A DNA stretch of 64,000 nt from CAG-1031 sp964391735 (GTDB lineage Bacteria; Bacteroidota; Bacteroidia; Bacteroidales; Muribaculaceae). Of this stretch, positions 1 to 8,333 are shown piece by piece (within the stretch, counting starts at the first letter, position 1; the number at the start of each line of letters is the position of its first letter). The stretch covers positions 1-64,000 of the forward strand of contig CAYMNF010000001.1 in the NCBI GenBank assembly GCA_964391735.1, written 5' to 3'. The notes beneath the pieces were generated by a model, which was not told the DNA's origin, searched no databases, and saw only the letters and a program-made list of their open reading frames with translations. A program made the translations under genes and the position numbers.

Positions 1-565
1 CAACGTTGCGGAACTCCTGGTTGATCTTCACAACCTTGAACTCCATGGTCTTGCCTACAAAGATATCGTAGTCACGTATGGGTTTAACGTCAATCTGGCT
101 GCCGGGCAAGAATGCCTCAATACCGAATACGTCAACAATCATGCCACCTTTGGTGCGGGCCTTGATAACGCCGGTGATGATTTCGTCATTCTCAAGGGCT
201 GAGTTGATTCGATCCCAAGCGCGGGCCTCGCGGGCCTTGCGGTGCGACAGTACCAGCTGACCTTTTTTGTCCTCTGAGGTCTCGATGAATACTTCCACCT
301 TGTCTCCTACCTTCAGGTCGGGATTGTAGCGGAATTCGTTTACGGGGATGATGCCATCGCTCTTGTAATCAACGTTAACCACTACGTCACGGTTGGTGAT
401 CGCAATTACGGTACCTTCGACTACATCCTTGTCTTTGACGGTGTTGAGCGACTCGTCATACGCTTTTGTCAGCTCCTGGCGTGATGCGCTGCTCAGGGTG
501 TCGCCTTTCTCATAGGCCTCCCAGTCAAAGTCAGCGATAGGAGCGTTTTTTACTTCTTCAGTCAT
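1..565 (-). CDS. rpsA: 30S ribosomal protein S1, N-terminal part (runs off the left edge)
   Basis: Ribosomal protein S1 binds mRNA on the 30S subunit and helps initiation, which matters in Bacteroidota where Shine-Dalgarno sites are weak. About 188 N-terminal residues are visible. Residues 47-110 form a first S1-type OB fold (DVVEGTVIAITNRDVVVNV followed by the SDGIIPVNEF segment). Residues 128-188 begin a second one (ITGVIKARTKGGMIVDV, then EAFLPGSQID). The repeated S1 folds and the acidic N-terminus match bacterial S1. The start is the ATG whose complement is at 563-565. The 3' end lies outside the window. It is divergent from the sugar dehydratase, with its own -7 element at 655-662. Confidence 0.95.
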   Translation of the reverse strand, partial: MTEEVKNAPIADFDWEAYEKGDTLSSASRQELTKAYDESLNTVKDKDVVEGTVIAITNRDVVVNVDYKSDGIIPVNEFRYNPDLKVGDKVEVFIETSEDKKGQLVLSHRKAREARAWDRINSALENDEIITGVIKARTKGGMIVDVFGIEAFLPGSQIDVKPIRDYDIFVGKTMEFKVVKINQEFRNV

Positions 566-654
566 TGAAAAAAGTGGGTTAATAAATATGGTTAATTTGT
601 CTCGGGCGACCAATAGCCGCGCTGTGCGCTTGGTTACGGACGCTTTTTGCGGGG

Positions 655-662
655 CAAAGATA
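655..662 (-). promoter_or_regulatory. Candidate -7 promoter element of rpsA
   Basis: On the minus strand this reads TATCTTTG, a match to the Bacteroidota -7 consensus TAnnTTTG. It lies about 90 bp upstream of the rpsA start. No convincing -33 TTG was seen at the usual spacing. Confidence 0.5.
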
Positions 663-684
663 GATATATTTTTTGGATTTTTAC

Positions 685-692
685 TACTTTTG
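685..692 (+). promoter_or_regulatory. Candidate -7 promoter element of the sugar dehydratase gene
   Basis: TACTTTTG matches the TAnnTTTG consensus and sits 31 bp before the preferred ATG at 724. It lies beyond the alternative upstream ATG at 673, which supports 724 as the start. No good -33 element was seen. Confidence 0.45.
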
Positions 693-723
693 CCGCGGAA
701 ATGTTGCCGAAAATCAAATATTT

Positions 724-1791
724 ATGGCTGAAAGGTTCTTTGTTGCCGGCGGTGCCGGGTTCATTGGCTTAAATTTTGTAAAGTATATCGCTGACAGTTA
801 CCCGCAGGCGCAGGTGTTGGTCGCCGATTTGCTTACTTATGCGTCTTTCCCTCAGGCAATTGAGCCGGAGATTGAGCAGGGACGCGTTAAGCTGGTAAAG
901 GCTGACATTCGCAACGCTGCTGAAATGGCCCGGCTGCTGAGGGAGTTTGACCCTGATTATGTGGTGAACTTTGCCGCTGAAAGCCATGTTGACCGTTCTA
1001 TCGCTGACCCCTCGGTGTTTGTGTCAACCAATGTCATGGGGGCTCAGACGCTCATGGAGGCGTGCCGGCAGCTGTGGATGCGCCCTGAGGGGGGATTCAT
1101 TCCCGACAAGCGGTTCCTGCAGATTTCAACCGATGAGGTCTACGGGTCTTTGACGCGTGACTTTGACTTTCCGCAACCTCTTGTGTGCAGCCGGGAACTC
1201 AGTGCTGTGGTGGCTCAGCGGGACGACTTGCAGACGTTCGGCAAGGAGTTCTTCACCGAGCTGACTCCTTTAGCCCCCTGTTCACCCTACTCGGCTTCAA
1301 AAGCGGCTGCCGATTTACTTGTCGGTGCTTACTGCCACACCTTCGGTTTCCCGGGTTTGATAACTCGATGCTCAAATAATTACGGCCCCTATCAGCATCC
1401 CGAAAAGCTTATCCCACTGATGGTTAACAACGCCCGTAAGGGGTTGAAACTCCCTGTCTATGGGCGCGGACTGAACGTGCGTGATTGGCTGTATGTCGGC
1501 GACCACGTGCGGGCTATTGATTTGGTGTTGCACGCCGGCGTCCCCGGGCGTGTATATAATATAGGAGGGTTCAACGAGCAGGCTAATATCGATATCGTTA
1601 ACCGTATTATCGGCATGGTGCCGCAGGCCGACAGCTCGCAGATTGAGTTTGTCACCGACAGACCCGGGCATGACATGCGTTATGCCATTGACCCAACGCG
1701 CATTGCCACCGAGCTTGGCTGGGTGCCGCAGACACCCTTCGCGCGCGGGCTTGAGTTGACCGTCAGCCACATTCTGCAGCACGGTCGCTGA
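724..1791 (+). CDS. rfbB: NDP-glucose 4,6-dehydratase (dTDP-glucose 4,6-dehydratase, RmlB-like)
   Basis: This is an extended short-chain dehydrogenase that converts dTDP-D-glucose to dTDP-4-keto-6-deoxyglucose, the branch to rhamnose and other deoxysugars of surface polysaccharides. With the start at 724 it has 355 residues, normal for RmlB. It opens with a Rossmann GGAGFIG at about residues 9-15. It has the NFAAESHVDRSI segment, the catalytic STDEVYGSL loop near 135-143 (Thr-Asp-Glu triad) and a YSASK catalytic Tyr-Lys pair near 189-193. An in-frame ATG at 673 would add 17 residues before the Rossmann strand and lies upstream of the -7 element, so it was rejected. No other rml genes are visible nearby. 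The enzyme class is sure; the exact nucleotide sugar is inferred. Confidence 0.88.
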   Translation: MAERFFVAGGAGFIGLNFVKYIADSYPQAQVLVADLLTYASFPQAIEPEIEQGRVKLVKADIRNAAEMARLLREFDPDYVVNFAAESHVDRSIADPSVFVSTNVMGAQTLMEACRQLWMRPEGGFIPDKRFLQISTDEVYGSLTRDFDFPQPLVCSRELSAVVAQRDDLQTFGKEFFTELTPLAPCSPYSASKAAADLLVGAYCHTFGFPGLITRCSNNYGPYQHPEKLIPLMVNNARKGLKLPVYGRGLNVRDWLYVGDHVRAIDLVLHAGVPGRVYNIGGFNEQANIDIVNRIIGMVPQADSSQIEFVTDRPGHDMRYAIDPTRIATELGWVPQTPFARGLELTVSHILQHGR

Positions 1792-1805
1792 AAGGAGTAC
1801 CTCAG

Positions 1806-3113
1806 TTAGCGCAACAAGCTTGCTTTCACACGCTTGCCTTTGATTTTGGCTTGCGAAAGAGCCGCGAGGGTTTTCCCGGCCTTGTCGGCAGGGATGGCTG
1901 CCAAGGCACAGTGGTCACGCACCTGTATGCGTCCCACTTCTTGTCCGCTAAGGTTGCCGGGGCCTGTTAGGTACCCAAGGATGTCACCACGGCTCACTTT
2001 GTCCTTCTTGCCGAGATTCAGGTAGAGGGTGGCCACCTTTGCCGATGCGGGTTCGTTGTCGCCCGCGGGTTGGGCGCTGCGGTCAAAGTGGATATATTCA
2101 GGCACATTATCTTGCTCAGATACAATAACATATACGGTGCCGGAAGCGCCTTGTCGGCCTGTGCGACCAATGCGGTGCGTCCAGGTCTGCTCTGAGGTGG
2201 GAAGGTGGTAGTGTACCACGCCCTCAACCTGCGGTATGTCAAGCCCCCTTGAGGCTAAGTCGGTGGAAATCAATATCGGGGTGGTGCCATTGGCAAACAT
2301 TTCCAAGGCGTTCTCACGGTCATGCTGCTCAAGGGCTCCGTGGTAAAGCCCCACGGCAAACCCTTCACGTTTCATCCTGTCGTATACACGTTGTGCACTC
2401 TCACGGTGGTTGACGAACACCACGGTGCGACCGTCGGCCTGAATCGTGCGCAGCAAAGCCGAGAGGGTATCAAGTTTATCCGGCAGAAAACTCTCTACCT
2501 CAACAACCTCAATGTCACCCTGCGGGGCCTCTCCGGCGGCATCGGTAAAGTCCAGCACCTCAGTATCCATTGCCGGTATAAAGGCAGGTAGCTGTTCCAT
2601 CCGGGTTGCGGAGGTAAGGGTAAGCCGTCGCAATCCCTTCATATCCTTGACAATGCGACGCATCTGCTGCTCAAAACCAAGCTCCAAGCACTTGTCATAT
2701 TCATCAATCACTAACCCCTTGTAGTCGGCCAAGTTGACGCTGCCCCGCTTTATATGGTCGACCAACCTGCCGGGGGTGGCTACCACAATGCCGGGGGCCG
2801 GGGTAAGGGAGTTGACCTCATCCTGCATGGCATGGCCGCCATATAGGGCAACCGTCTTTACCCCGGGTGTCACTGCCCGCACAACCTGAGCCACCTGCTG
2901 GGCCAGTTCGCGCGAGGGGGTCAGTATCAGGGTGCGCATCGGCAGGGACATGGCAACACGCCCGGCAAAGGCGATGGTCTTGCCGCTGCCTGTGGGCGCA
3001 AGCAGTATCAACGCCGGTTTGGTACACCGCATGGCTTCCTGTTGCATACGGTTAAGCTCTTTTATGGCCGGAAAAGCCTTCAGGATGGTTTTCCTTACAT
3101 CTTCGTATCGCAT
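1806..3113 (-). CDS. DEAD-box ATP-dependent RNA helicase with DbpA-type C-terminal domain
   Basis: A superfamily 2 RNA helicase of 435 residues that unwinds structured RNA, probably during ribosome assembly. Two RecA-like domains are visible: Walker A APTGSGKT at residues 39-46, motif Ia PSRELAQQ, ATPGRL, motif II DEYD at 137-140, TSAT at 167-170, and HRIGRTGR of motif VI. The last 70 or so residues (LGYLTGPGNLSGQEVGRI onward) resemble the DbpA/CsdA RNA-binding domain, which in DbpA recognises 23S rRNA. Motif II reads DEYD rather than DEAD, keeping both catalytic acids. The ATG at 3111-3113 was chosen because the 15 residues upstream resemble no helicase N-terminus. It converges with the dehydratase, with 14 bp between them. 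Confidence 0.88.
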   Translation of the reverse strand: MRYEDVRKTILKAFPAIKELNRMQQEAMRCTKPALILLAPTGSGKTIAFAGRVAMSLPMRTLILTPSRELAQQVAQVVRAVTPGVKTVALYGGHAMQDEVNSLTPAPGIVVATPGRLVDHIKRGSVNLADYKGLVIDEYDKCLELGFEQQMRRIVKDMKGLRRLTLTSATRMEQLPAFIPAMDTEVLDFTDAAGEAPQGDIEVVEVESFLPDKLDTLSALLRTIQADGRTVVFVNHRESAQRVYDRMKREGFAVGLYHGALEQHDRENALEMFANGTTPILISTDLASRGLDIPQVEGVVHYHLPTSEQTWTHRIGRTGRQGASGTVYVIVSEQDNVPEYIHFDRSAQPAGDNEPASAKVATLYLNLGKKDKVSRGDILGYLTGPGNLSGQEVGRIQVRDHCALAAIPADKAGKTLAALSQAKIKGKRVKASLLR

Positions 3114-3185
3114 ATATTTTTTGCTTTTCAGGGTTAAAGGGCAGGCTCCGTCAGGCATAAATCGCTCCCAACGGTATCTGTCTCA

Positions 3186-3193
3186 CAAATATA
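3186..3193 (-). promoter_or_regulatory. Candidate -7 element of the RNA helicase gene
   Basis: The minus strand reads TATATTTG, matching TAnnTTTG, about 72 bp upstream of the helicase ATG. The 260-bp divergent gap 3114-3373 otherwise holds AT-rich DNA and the rsmH promoter. A further TACTTTTG at 3245-3252 on the plus strand may be a second rsmH-directed element. Confidence 0.45.
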
Positions 3194-3352
3194 TAACAAT
3201 TCTGCCTCGGTAGAGGTTGGGAGGGAGGGTTTATTCTGTACGTTTACTTTTGCAAATATCGATAACTATCTGAGGTACACAGGGATAAAATATTGTAGAT
3301 AAATATTTTCAAAAATTTAGTTTGCTAATGCAAATTTGTGGGATAAAATCAC

Positions 3353-3360
3353 TAAATTTG
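3353..3360 (+). promoter_or_regulatory. Candidate -7 element of the division and cell-wall operon
   Basis: TAAATTTG matches TAnnTTTG and ends 13 bp before the rsmH ATG. That would give a leader of only a few nucleotides. No TTG was seen at the ideal 19-21 bp upstream. Confidence 0.4.
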
Positions 3361-3373
3361 TCCCTGAAACAAA

Positions 3374-4318
3374 ATGACCGTGGATAGCCAACCGTATCAC
3401 ATTCCCGCCTTGTTGCCCCAGTCCCTTGAGGCCCTGAATATCAGGCCCGAAGGAATATATATCGATGCCACCCTGGGGGGTGGCGGCCATTCGCGTGCCA
3501 TAGCATCGCTCCTCACTCCGGGTGTCGGTCGCCTCTTCAGCTTCGATCAGGACATCGATGCCATCAGGAATGCCGAGGGTGTGCTTGGCGAGGATGCGCG
3601 CGTCGTTTTGGTGCATGGTAACTTCAGGTATCTCACCAATTTTATGCGATATCACGGCGTCGATGCCGTTGACGGTATTTTGGCCGACTTGGGGGTTTCA
3701 TTCCATCATTTTGATACTGCCGGGCGCGGGTTTTCTTTCAGGCTTGATGCCGATGCCCCGCTGGATATGCGCATGAACCGCACCGCCTCCCGCACTGCCG
3801 CTGACCTGCTGAACGATGCTGATGAGAAACAACTAAGCGATATCTTCAGGCTCTTTGGCGAGTTGAAGGAGGGGCGACGTCTGGCACGTGCCGTGGTGAA
3901 TGCTCGTGCTGACGGTGGCATAAAGACCGTGGGCGAACTTGTCACTCTGGCCGAACCGATTCTTAACCCGCGTCGTCGCAAGCAGGACCTGGCATGCGTC
4001 TTCCAGGCCCTGCGCATAGCAGTGAATGATGAGATGGGGGCTTTGCAGGATTTCCTCAAGGGGGCCCTGCGCATGTTGGCCCCCGGAGGCCGTCTGGCGG
4101 TGATAACTTACCACTCTCTTGAGGATAGGTTGGTGAAAAACTTCATGCGCTCAGGCAACGTCAGCGGGGAAGTGCCCCAAAGCGACATATATGGTCGCTT
4201 ACGCGCTGATATACGTCCCGTCGGCAAGCCGATAACGCCTGATGCTGCCGAGGTTGAGCGTAACCCCCGGTCGCGCTCGGCACGTTTGCGGGTCGCTGAA
4301 AAGGTTATTGGCAAATAA
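3374..4318 (+). CDS. rsmH: 16S rRNA (cytosine(1402)-N(4))-methyltransferase RsmH
   Basis: RsmH (MraW) methylates N4 of C1402 in the ribosomal P site, using S-adenosylmethionine. The 314-residue length is typical. The N-terminus YHIPALLPQSLEAL is followed by the SAM loop YIDATLGGGGHSRA at about residues 29-42. Further family motifs are GILADLGVSFHHFD, GFSFRLDADAPLDMRM and VITYHSLEDRLVK. It is the first gene of the dcw operon, 10 bp ahead of ftsL. The mraZ gene that often precedes it is absent; a helicase gene reads the other way instead. Confidence 0.96.
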   Translation: MTVDSQPYHIPALLPQSLEALNIRPEGIYIDATLGGGGHSRAIASLLTPGVGRLFSFDQDIDAIRNAEGVLGEDARVVLVHGNFRYLTNFMRYHGVDAVDGILADLGVSFHHFDTAGRGFSFRLDADAPLDMRMNRTASRTAADLLNDADEKQLSDIFRLFGELKEGRRLARAVVNARADGGIKTVGELVTLAEPILNPRRRKQDLACVFQALRIAVNDEMGALQDFLKGALRMLAPGGRLAVITYHSLEDRLVKNFMRSGNVSGEVPQSDIYGRLRADIRPVGKPITPDAAEVERNPRSRSARLRVAEKVIGK

Positions 4319-4328
4319 TATTTGAGCT

Positions 4329-4682
4329 ATGGCAAAAACAAGTCACAACGTAACCCCGCTTGAGAGCCTGCGCCGTGCTATGCACGGCCAGATTATCTCT
4401 GTGGACTTTTTTAAACGCCACTGGCTGGGGGTGTTGTGCATCGTGGCCCTGTTGCTCATGTACATTTCCACAAAATATATCTGCCAGACACGCATTGAGA
4501 TGATTGATAAGCTTAACCGCCAATTAGAGGTGGTGAAGGCCGAGCGTGTGCGTGTACGCAGCGAATATATGGGCCGTACCAGCGAGAGCGCCATGCAACA
4601 GATGGTCGATTCGTTGAACCTGGGCCTGGAGTCGCGTGAGCGTCCTCCTTATCTTTTGGATTCCTCAGCTGAGGGTAAATAA
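4329..4682 (+). CDS. ftsL: FtsL-like divisome membrane protein
   Basis: A 117-residue bitopic membrane protein in the ftsL position between rsmH and ftsI. A cytoplasmic segment of about 30 residues precedes one transmembrane helix (roughly residues 34-52). A periplasmic stretch of coiled-coil character follows (RIEMIDKLNRQLEVVKAERV). FtsL joins FtsB and FtsQ to recruit and activate FtsW/FtsI at the septum. Sequence conservation of FtsL is low, so the call rests on topology, size and position. No separate ftsB is visible. Confidence 0.8.
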   Translation: MAKTSHNVTPLESLRRAMHGQIISVDFFKRHWLGVLCIVALLLMYISTKYICQTRIEMIDKLNRQLEVVKAERVRVRSEYMGRTSESAMQQMVDSLNLGLESRERPPYLLDSSAEGK

Positions 4683-4693
4683 GTTTAGGAAGG

Positions 4694-6781
4694 ATGAGGA
4701 AGGATAACCGCACAAATATCTTGTTCCGCTACGGCATCATTGTGGCGTTGATACTGTTGTTGTCAAGCATGATAGTGTATAAGCTTGTCGACACCACAGT
4801 ACTGTCGGCCGCTGAGTGGAACAAAAAGGCCGCTGAGGAGTTGTCAAAGACCTATACCATCGTCCCTGAACGCGGCAACATCCTGGCCGCCGACGGCTCG
4901 GTGCTCGCCGCAAACCTGCGCTTCTACACAATCCGCATTGATTACCGTGCCGACAAGTTCAGGGAGCAACTTTATCGCGACTCAATGGCGCGTATCTGCG
5001 ACTCCATGGCGCGATATTTCCCCAAACGAACGGCGCAGGAGTGGAATGACTACCTGATGAAACCGCTCCAAAAGCCCAAGGAGAAGCGGTCTCGTTTCTA
5101 CCCGATACTGATAAACGCCACCTATGAGCAGGTGCAGCGACTGCGCACCTTCCCTTTCTTCAACATCAAGAACCCCGTCAAGAACGGGCTGGTTGAGGAG
5201 AGTTATCTGCGACGCGTCAACCCCTACGGCAACATGGCCCGACGCTCGATTGGCGGCGTGGGGAAGACCTCAGAGTGTGATGAGGTGCACGGCATCTCAG
5301 GCATTGAAAGCGCCCTTGATTCACTGTTGTACGGCAAGCCCGGTGTGGCTAAACTGATGCCTGTAACCAGCGACTATGTGAACTGGACCGACGTGCCCGC
5401 CGTGCCCGGGTATGACATCAAGACCACCATCGACATCAACATGCAGGACATCGTTGAGAATGAGCTTAACCGCATGCTTGAGTGGGTGGATGCCGACTGG
5501 GGTGTGGCGGTGCTGATGAGGGTTGAGACCGGCGATATCTGTGCAATCTCAAACCTTGAGAAGAGCCCCTCAGGGAACGGGTACATCGAGGGTCGCAACC
5601 GCGCCGTCACCGGCTATGAGCCGGGGTCGGTTGTCAAGCCCATTTCAATGCTTATTGCCTTGGAGGAGGGCATTGTGCGCGACCCCAATGAGTATATCAC
5701 CACCGGACACAAATGGCGTTATGCCGGTTCTGACATCACCGATGACCACCCCGTGGACGGGTTGAGGGTTGAAGAGGTTATTGAACGCTCCTCAAACATC
5801 GGCATGGCACGCATCATAACCCGCAGATATAACGACAACCCCGGCGGATTCTACAGCGCGTTGAAGAAGATAGGGTTTCTTGACCCGATGCACACCGGTA
5901 TCGCCGGCGAGATGCCCCCGCATGTTGACTCGCTACACAACGATAACATAGGCCGCATAGCCCTCTCACGCCAGTGCTATGGCTATGCCACCCACATCCC
6001 CCCGTTGTACACCCTGTCGGTATACAACGCCATTGCCAACGGCGGCAAGTATGTACGCCCACGGCTGGTTACCGAGCTGATTCGTGAGGGGGTAGACTCG
6101 GTGTTGCCCGTCACATACGTGCGCCCGCGCATTTGCAGCGAGCACAATGCCGAACTGTTGCGCCGCATGCTGCGTCGTGTCGTCTGGGGCGACCATGGCA
6201 CGGCTCGACACTTCGTGCAAAACGACCTTGTGGAGATAGCCGGCAAAACCGGCACATGCTACATGATTGAGGATGGCAAATACAACAAGGCCAAGAAACG
6301 TCTGTCGTTCTGCGGCTTCTTTCCCGCCGACCAACCCAAATATTCATGTATCGTGCTGACGGCAGCCCCAAAACGCAATGCAATGGGTGCAGCCTCAACC
6401 TCGGGTACCGTGCTGAAGAACATCGCCCTGAGGATGTATGCCCGGGGGTACCTCGGCCGGTTAGGTAACATACACAATGAGCGCGAGGTCAACACCAACA
6501 ACACACCCTTGTTTGTTGCTGACGCTAACCGTGCCGAGGCAATCCAAAAGAAACTCGGCATCGGCGGCCAAAGCCGCGTGGTGGCCACCCCGGCGGTAAA
6601 CAACAATAAAGGCGTGGTGCCCGATGTGCGCGGTATGAGCCCCCGCCAGGCTGTCAAGCGACTGGAGGAGGCGGGCTTCAACGTCGTGATAGAAGGGGTC
6701 GGCAGCGTGGCCGGCCAAATCCCTGCAGCAAATACAAAAGCTACCCCGGGAACGCGTGTGCGCCTGATGTTGCGCATCTAA
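4694..6781 (+). CDS. ftsI: Septal peptidoglycan transpeptidase FtsI (PBP3) with PASTA domain
   Basis: A class B penicillin-binding protein of 695 residues that cross-links septal peptidoglycan. A short cytoplasmic tail and one membrane anchor (about 12-32) lead into the pedestal domain with the signature RGNILAADGSVLAAN. The catalytic domain shows all three motifs: S312-V-V-K315, S366-S-N368 and K518-T-G-T521. The last 50 or so residues (VVPDVRGMSPRQAVKRL onward) form one PASTA domain, which in other penicillin-binding proteins contacts peptidoglycan or muropeptides. Its length exceeds proteobacterial FtsI mainly because of this C-terminus. It lies 11 bp after ftsL and 55 bp before murE. Confidence 0.95.
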   Translation: MRKDNRTNILFRYGIIVALILLLSSMIVYKLVDTTVLSAAEWNKKAAEELSKTYTIVPERGNILAADGSVLAANLRFYTIRIDYRADKFREQLYRDSMARICDSMARYFPKRTAQEWNDYLMKPLQKPKEKRSRFYPILINATYEQVQRLRTFPFFNIKNPVKNGLVEESYLRRVNPYGNMARRSIGGVGKTSECDEVHGISGIESALDSLLYGKPGVAKLMPVTSDYVNWTDVPAVPGYDIKTTIDINMQDIVENELNRMLEWVDADWGVAVLMRVETGDICAISNLEKSPSGNGYIEGRNRAVTGYEPGSVVKPISMLIALEEGIVRDPNEYITTGHKWRYAGSDITDDHPVDGLRVEEVIERSSNIGMARIITRRYNDNPGGFYSALKKIGFLDPMHTGIAGEMPPHVDSLHNDNIGRIALSRQCYGYATHIPPLYTLSVYNAIANGGKYVRPRLVTELIREGVDSVLPVTYVRPRICSEHNAELLRRMLRRVVWGDHGTARHFVQNDLVEIAGKTGTCYMIEDGKYNKAKKRLSFCGFFPADQPKYSCIVLTAAPKRNAMGAASTSGTVLKNIALRMYARGYLGRLGNIHNEREVNTNNTPLFVADANRAEAIQKKLGIGGQSRVVATPAVNNNKGVVPDVRGMSPRQAVKRLEEAGFNVVIEGVGSVAGQIPAANTKATPGTRVRLMLRI

Positions 6782-6836
6782 CATTTTTTAGTGACCCATA
6801 GAAAAATTCAAATATAGATAAATCAAAACCTGATAT

Positions 6837-8306
6837 ATGATGAAACTCAGCCGTCTGCTCTCAGTCCTCAATACTGAAGAGGTTATCGGTTCGACCGACA
6901 AGGAGATAACAATGATTACGCCCGACTCACGTCGCGTTACCCAGGGCGCAGTCTTCGTGGCCGTCAGGGGCACAAATGTCGACGGGCATTCTTTCATACC
7001 CGTGGTGTCAACCTCAGGCGTCGCTGCCATAGTGTGCGAGGAACTGCCACAGTATCTGGAGTCATCAATCACATACGTCAAGGTTCCCAACTCAGCTGTC
7101 GCTCTGGGTTTTCTTGCCTCAGAATGGTATGACAACCCCTCACGCAAACTTAAACTGGTAGGTGTCACCGGCACCAACGGCAAGACCACCACGGCTACCC
7201 TCATTTATGAGATGGCCAGGCTGATGGGTTTCAAGGCCGGACTGCTGTCCACCGTCAGAAACTATGTTGACACTGAGGCCTTCAACACTGAGCAAACAAC
7301 CCCTGACCCCCTCACCATCAATCAACTGTTGGCACGTATGGTTGAGGCCGGTTGCAAATATGCTGCCATGGAGGTCTCAAGCCATGCTTGCGACCAGCAC
7401 CGCATCGCCGGCTTGCACTTTACCGGCGGAATCTTCTCAAACCTTACACGTGACCACCTTGACTATCACAAGACGGTTGATGCTTACCTCAAGGCCAAGA
7501 AAAGTTTCTTTGACGACCTGCCCGCCACTGCCTTTGCGCTTGTCAATGTCGACGACTCGGCCGGCCGGGTGATGATACAGAATACCGACGCAAAAACATT
7601 TACATACTCATTGCGCCAGGAGGCTGATTTCCGCGGTCGCATCGTTGAGAGTCGTCTTGACGGCACCCTCCTTGAGCTGAACGGACGTGAAGTGGAGGTG
7701 ATGTTTACCGGCCGCTTCAACGCCTACAACCTCACTGCAGTTTATGGCGCGTCATGCCTGTTGGGATGGTCGGTTGATGACATCCTGCGCAACATGAGCC
7801 TTCTTGTCCCCGTGTCAGGACGTTTCCAGACAATGCGCTCGCCACGCGGATACATGGCAGTTGTGGATTACGCCCATACCCCCGATGCCATCGTCAACGT
7901 GCTCAATGCCATCCATGAGGTTGTTGCCCCTGAACAGCAGGTAATCACCGTTGTGGGTGCCGGCGGCAACCGCGACAAGGGCAAGCGCCCTCTCATGGCC
8001 CGTGAGGCCGCGCGCCTCAGCTCGCGGGTTATCCTCACCAGCGACAATCCGCGTTTTGAGGACCCCGCCGCAATCATCGCCGATATGGAGGCCGGGCTGG
8101 AAGGCACCGAGCGCACCAAGACCCTCAGCATCGTTGACCGACGTGAGGCCATCCGCACGGCGGCTGCCCTGGCGGGCCCCGGGGATGTGGTGCTCATCGC
8201 CGGGAAGGGACATGAGGACTACCAGGAGGTGCGCGGCGTTAAACACCATTTTGATGACCGTGAGACGGTCCTTGAAATCTTTGAGGGCGAAAAACCTGCA
8301 AATTGA
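6837..8306 (+). CDS. murE: UDP-MurNAc-tripeptide synthetase MurE (meso-DAP adding)
   Basis: This cytoplasmic ligase adds the third residue to UDP-MurNAc-L-Ala-D-Glu. The ATP loop GVTGTNGKTTT contains Lys116, and TTPDPLTINQLL and MEVSSHACDQHR are Mur-ligase signatures. The DNPR motif beginning at residue 403 is the known signature of meso-diaminopimelate specificity; lysine-adding enzymes differ there. This agrees with dapF and dapL elsewhere in the window. At 489 residues it has the usual length. It sits between ftsI and mraY, 27 bp from the latter. Confidence 0.96.
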   Translation: MMKLSRLLSVLNTEEVIGSTDKEITMITPDSRRVTQGAVFVAVRGTNVDGHSFIPVVSTSGVAAIVCEELPQYLESSITYVKVPNSAVALGFLASEWYDNPSRKLKLVGVTGTNGKTTTATLIYEMARLMGFKAGLLSTVRNYVDTEAFNTEQTTPDPLTINQLLARMVEAGCKYAAMEVSSHACDQHRIAGLHFTGGIFSNLTRDHLDYHKTVDAYLKAKKSFFDDLPATAFALVNVDDSAGRVMIQNTDAKTFTYSLRQEADFRGRIVESRLDGTLLELNGREVEVMFTGRFNAYNLTAVYGASCLLGWSVDDILRNMSLLVPVSGRFQTMRSPRGYMAVVDYAHTPDAIVNVLNAIHEVVAPEQQVITVVGAGGNRDKGKRPLMAREAARLSSRVILTSDNPRFEDPAAIIADMEAGLEGTERTKTLSIVDRREAIRTAAALAGPGDVVLIAGKGHEDYQEVRGVKHHFDDRETVLEIFEGEKPAN

Positions 8307-8333
8307 TACATCTCTGTCCAGCTTAACGGTACT

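Noticed and set aside
673..723. Upstream ATG for the sugar dehydratase
   Set aside because: It would place 17 unrelated residues before the Rossmann strand and lies upstream of the -7 element at 685-692.
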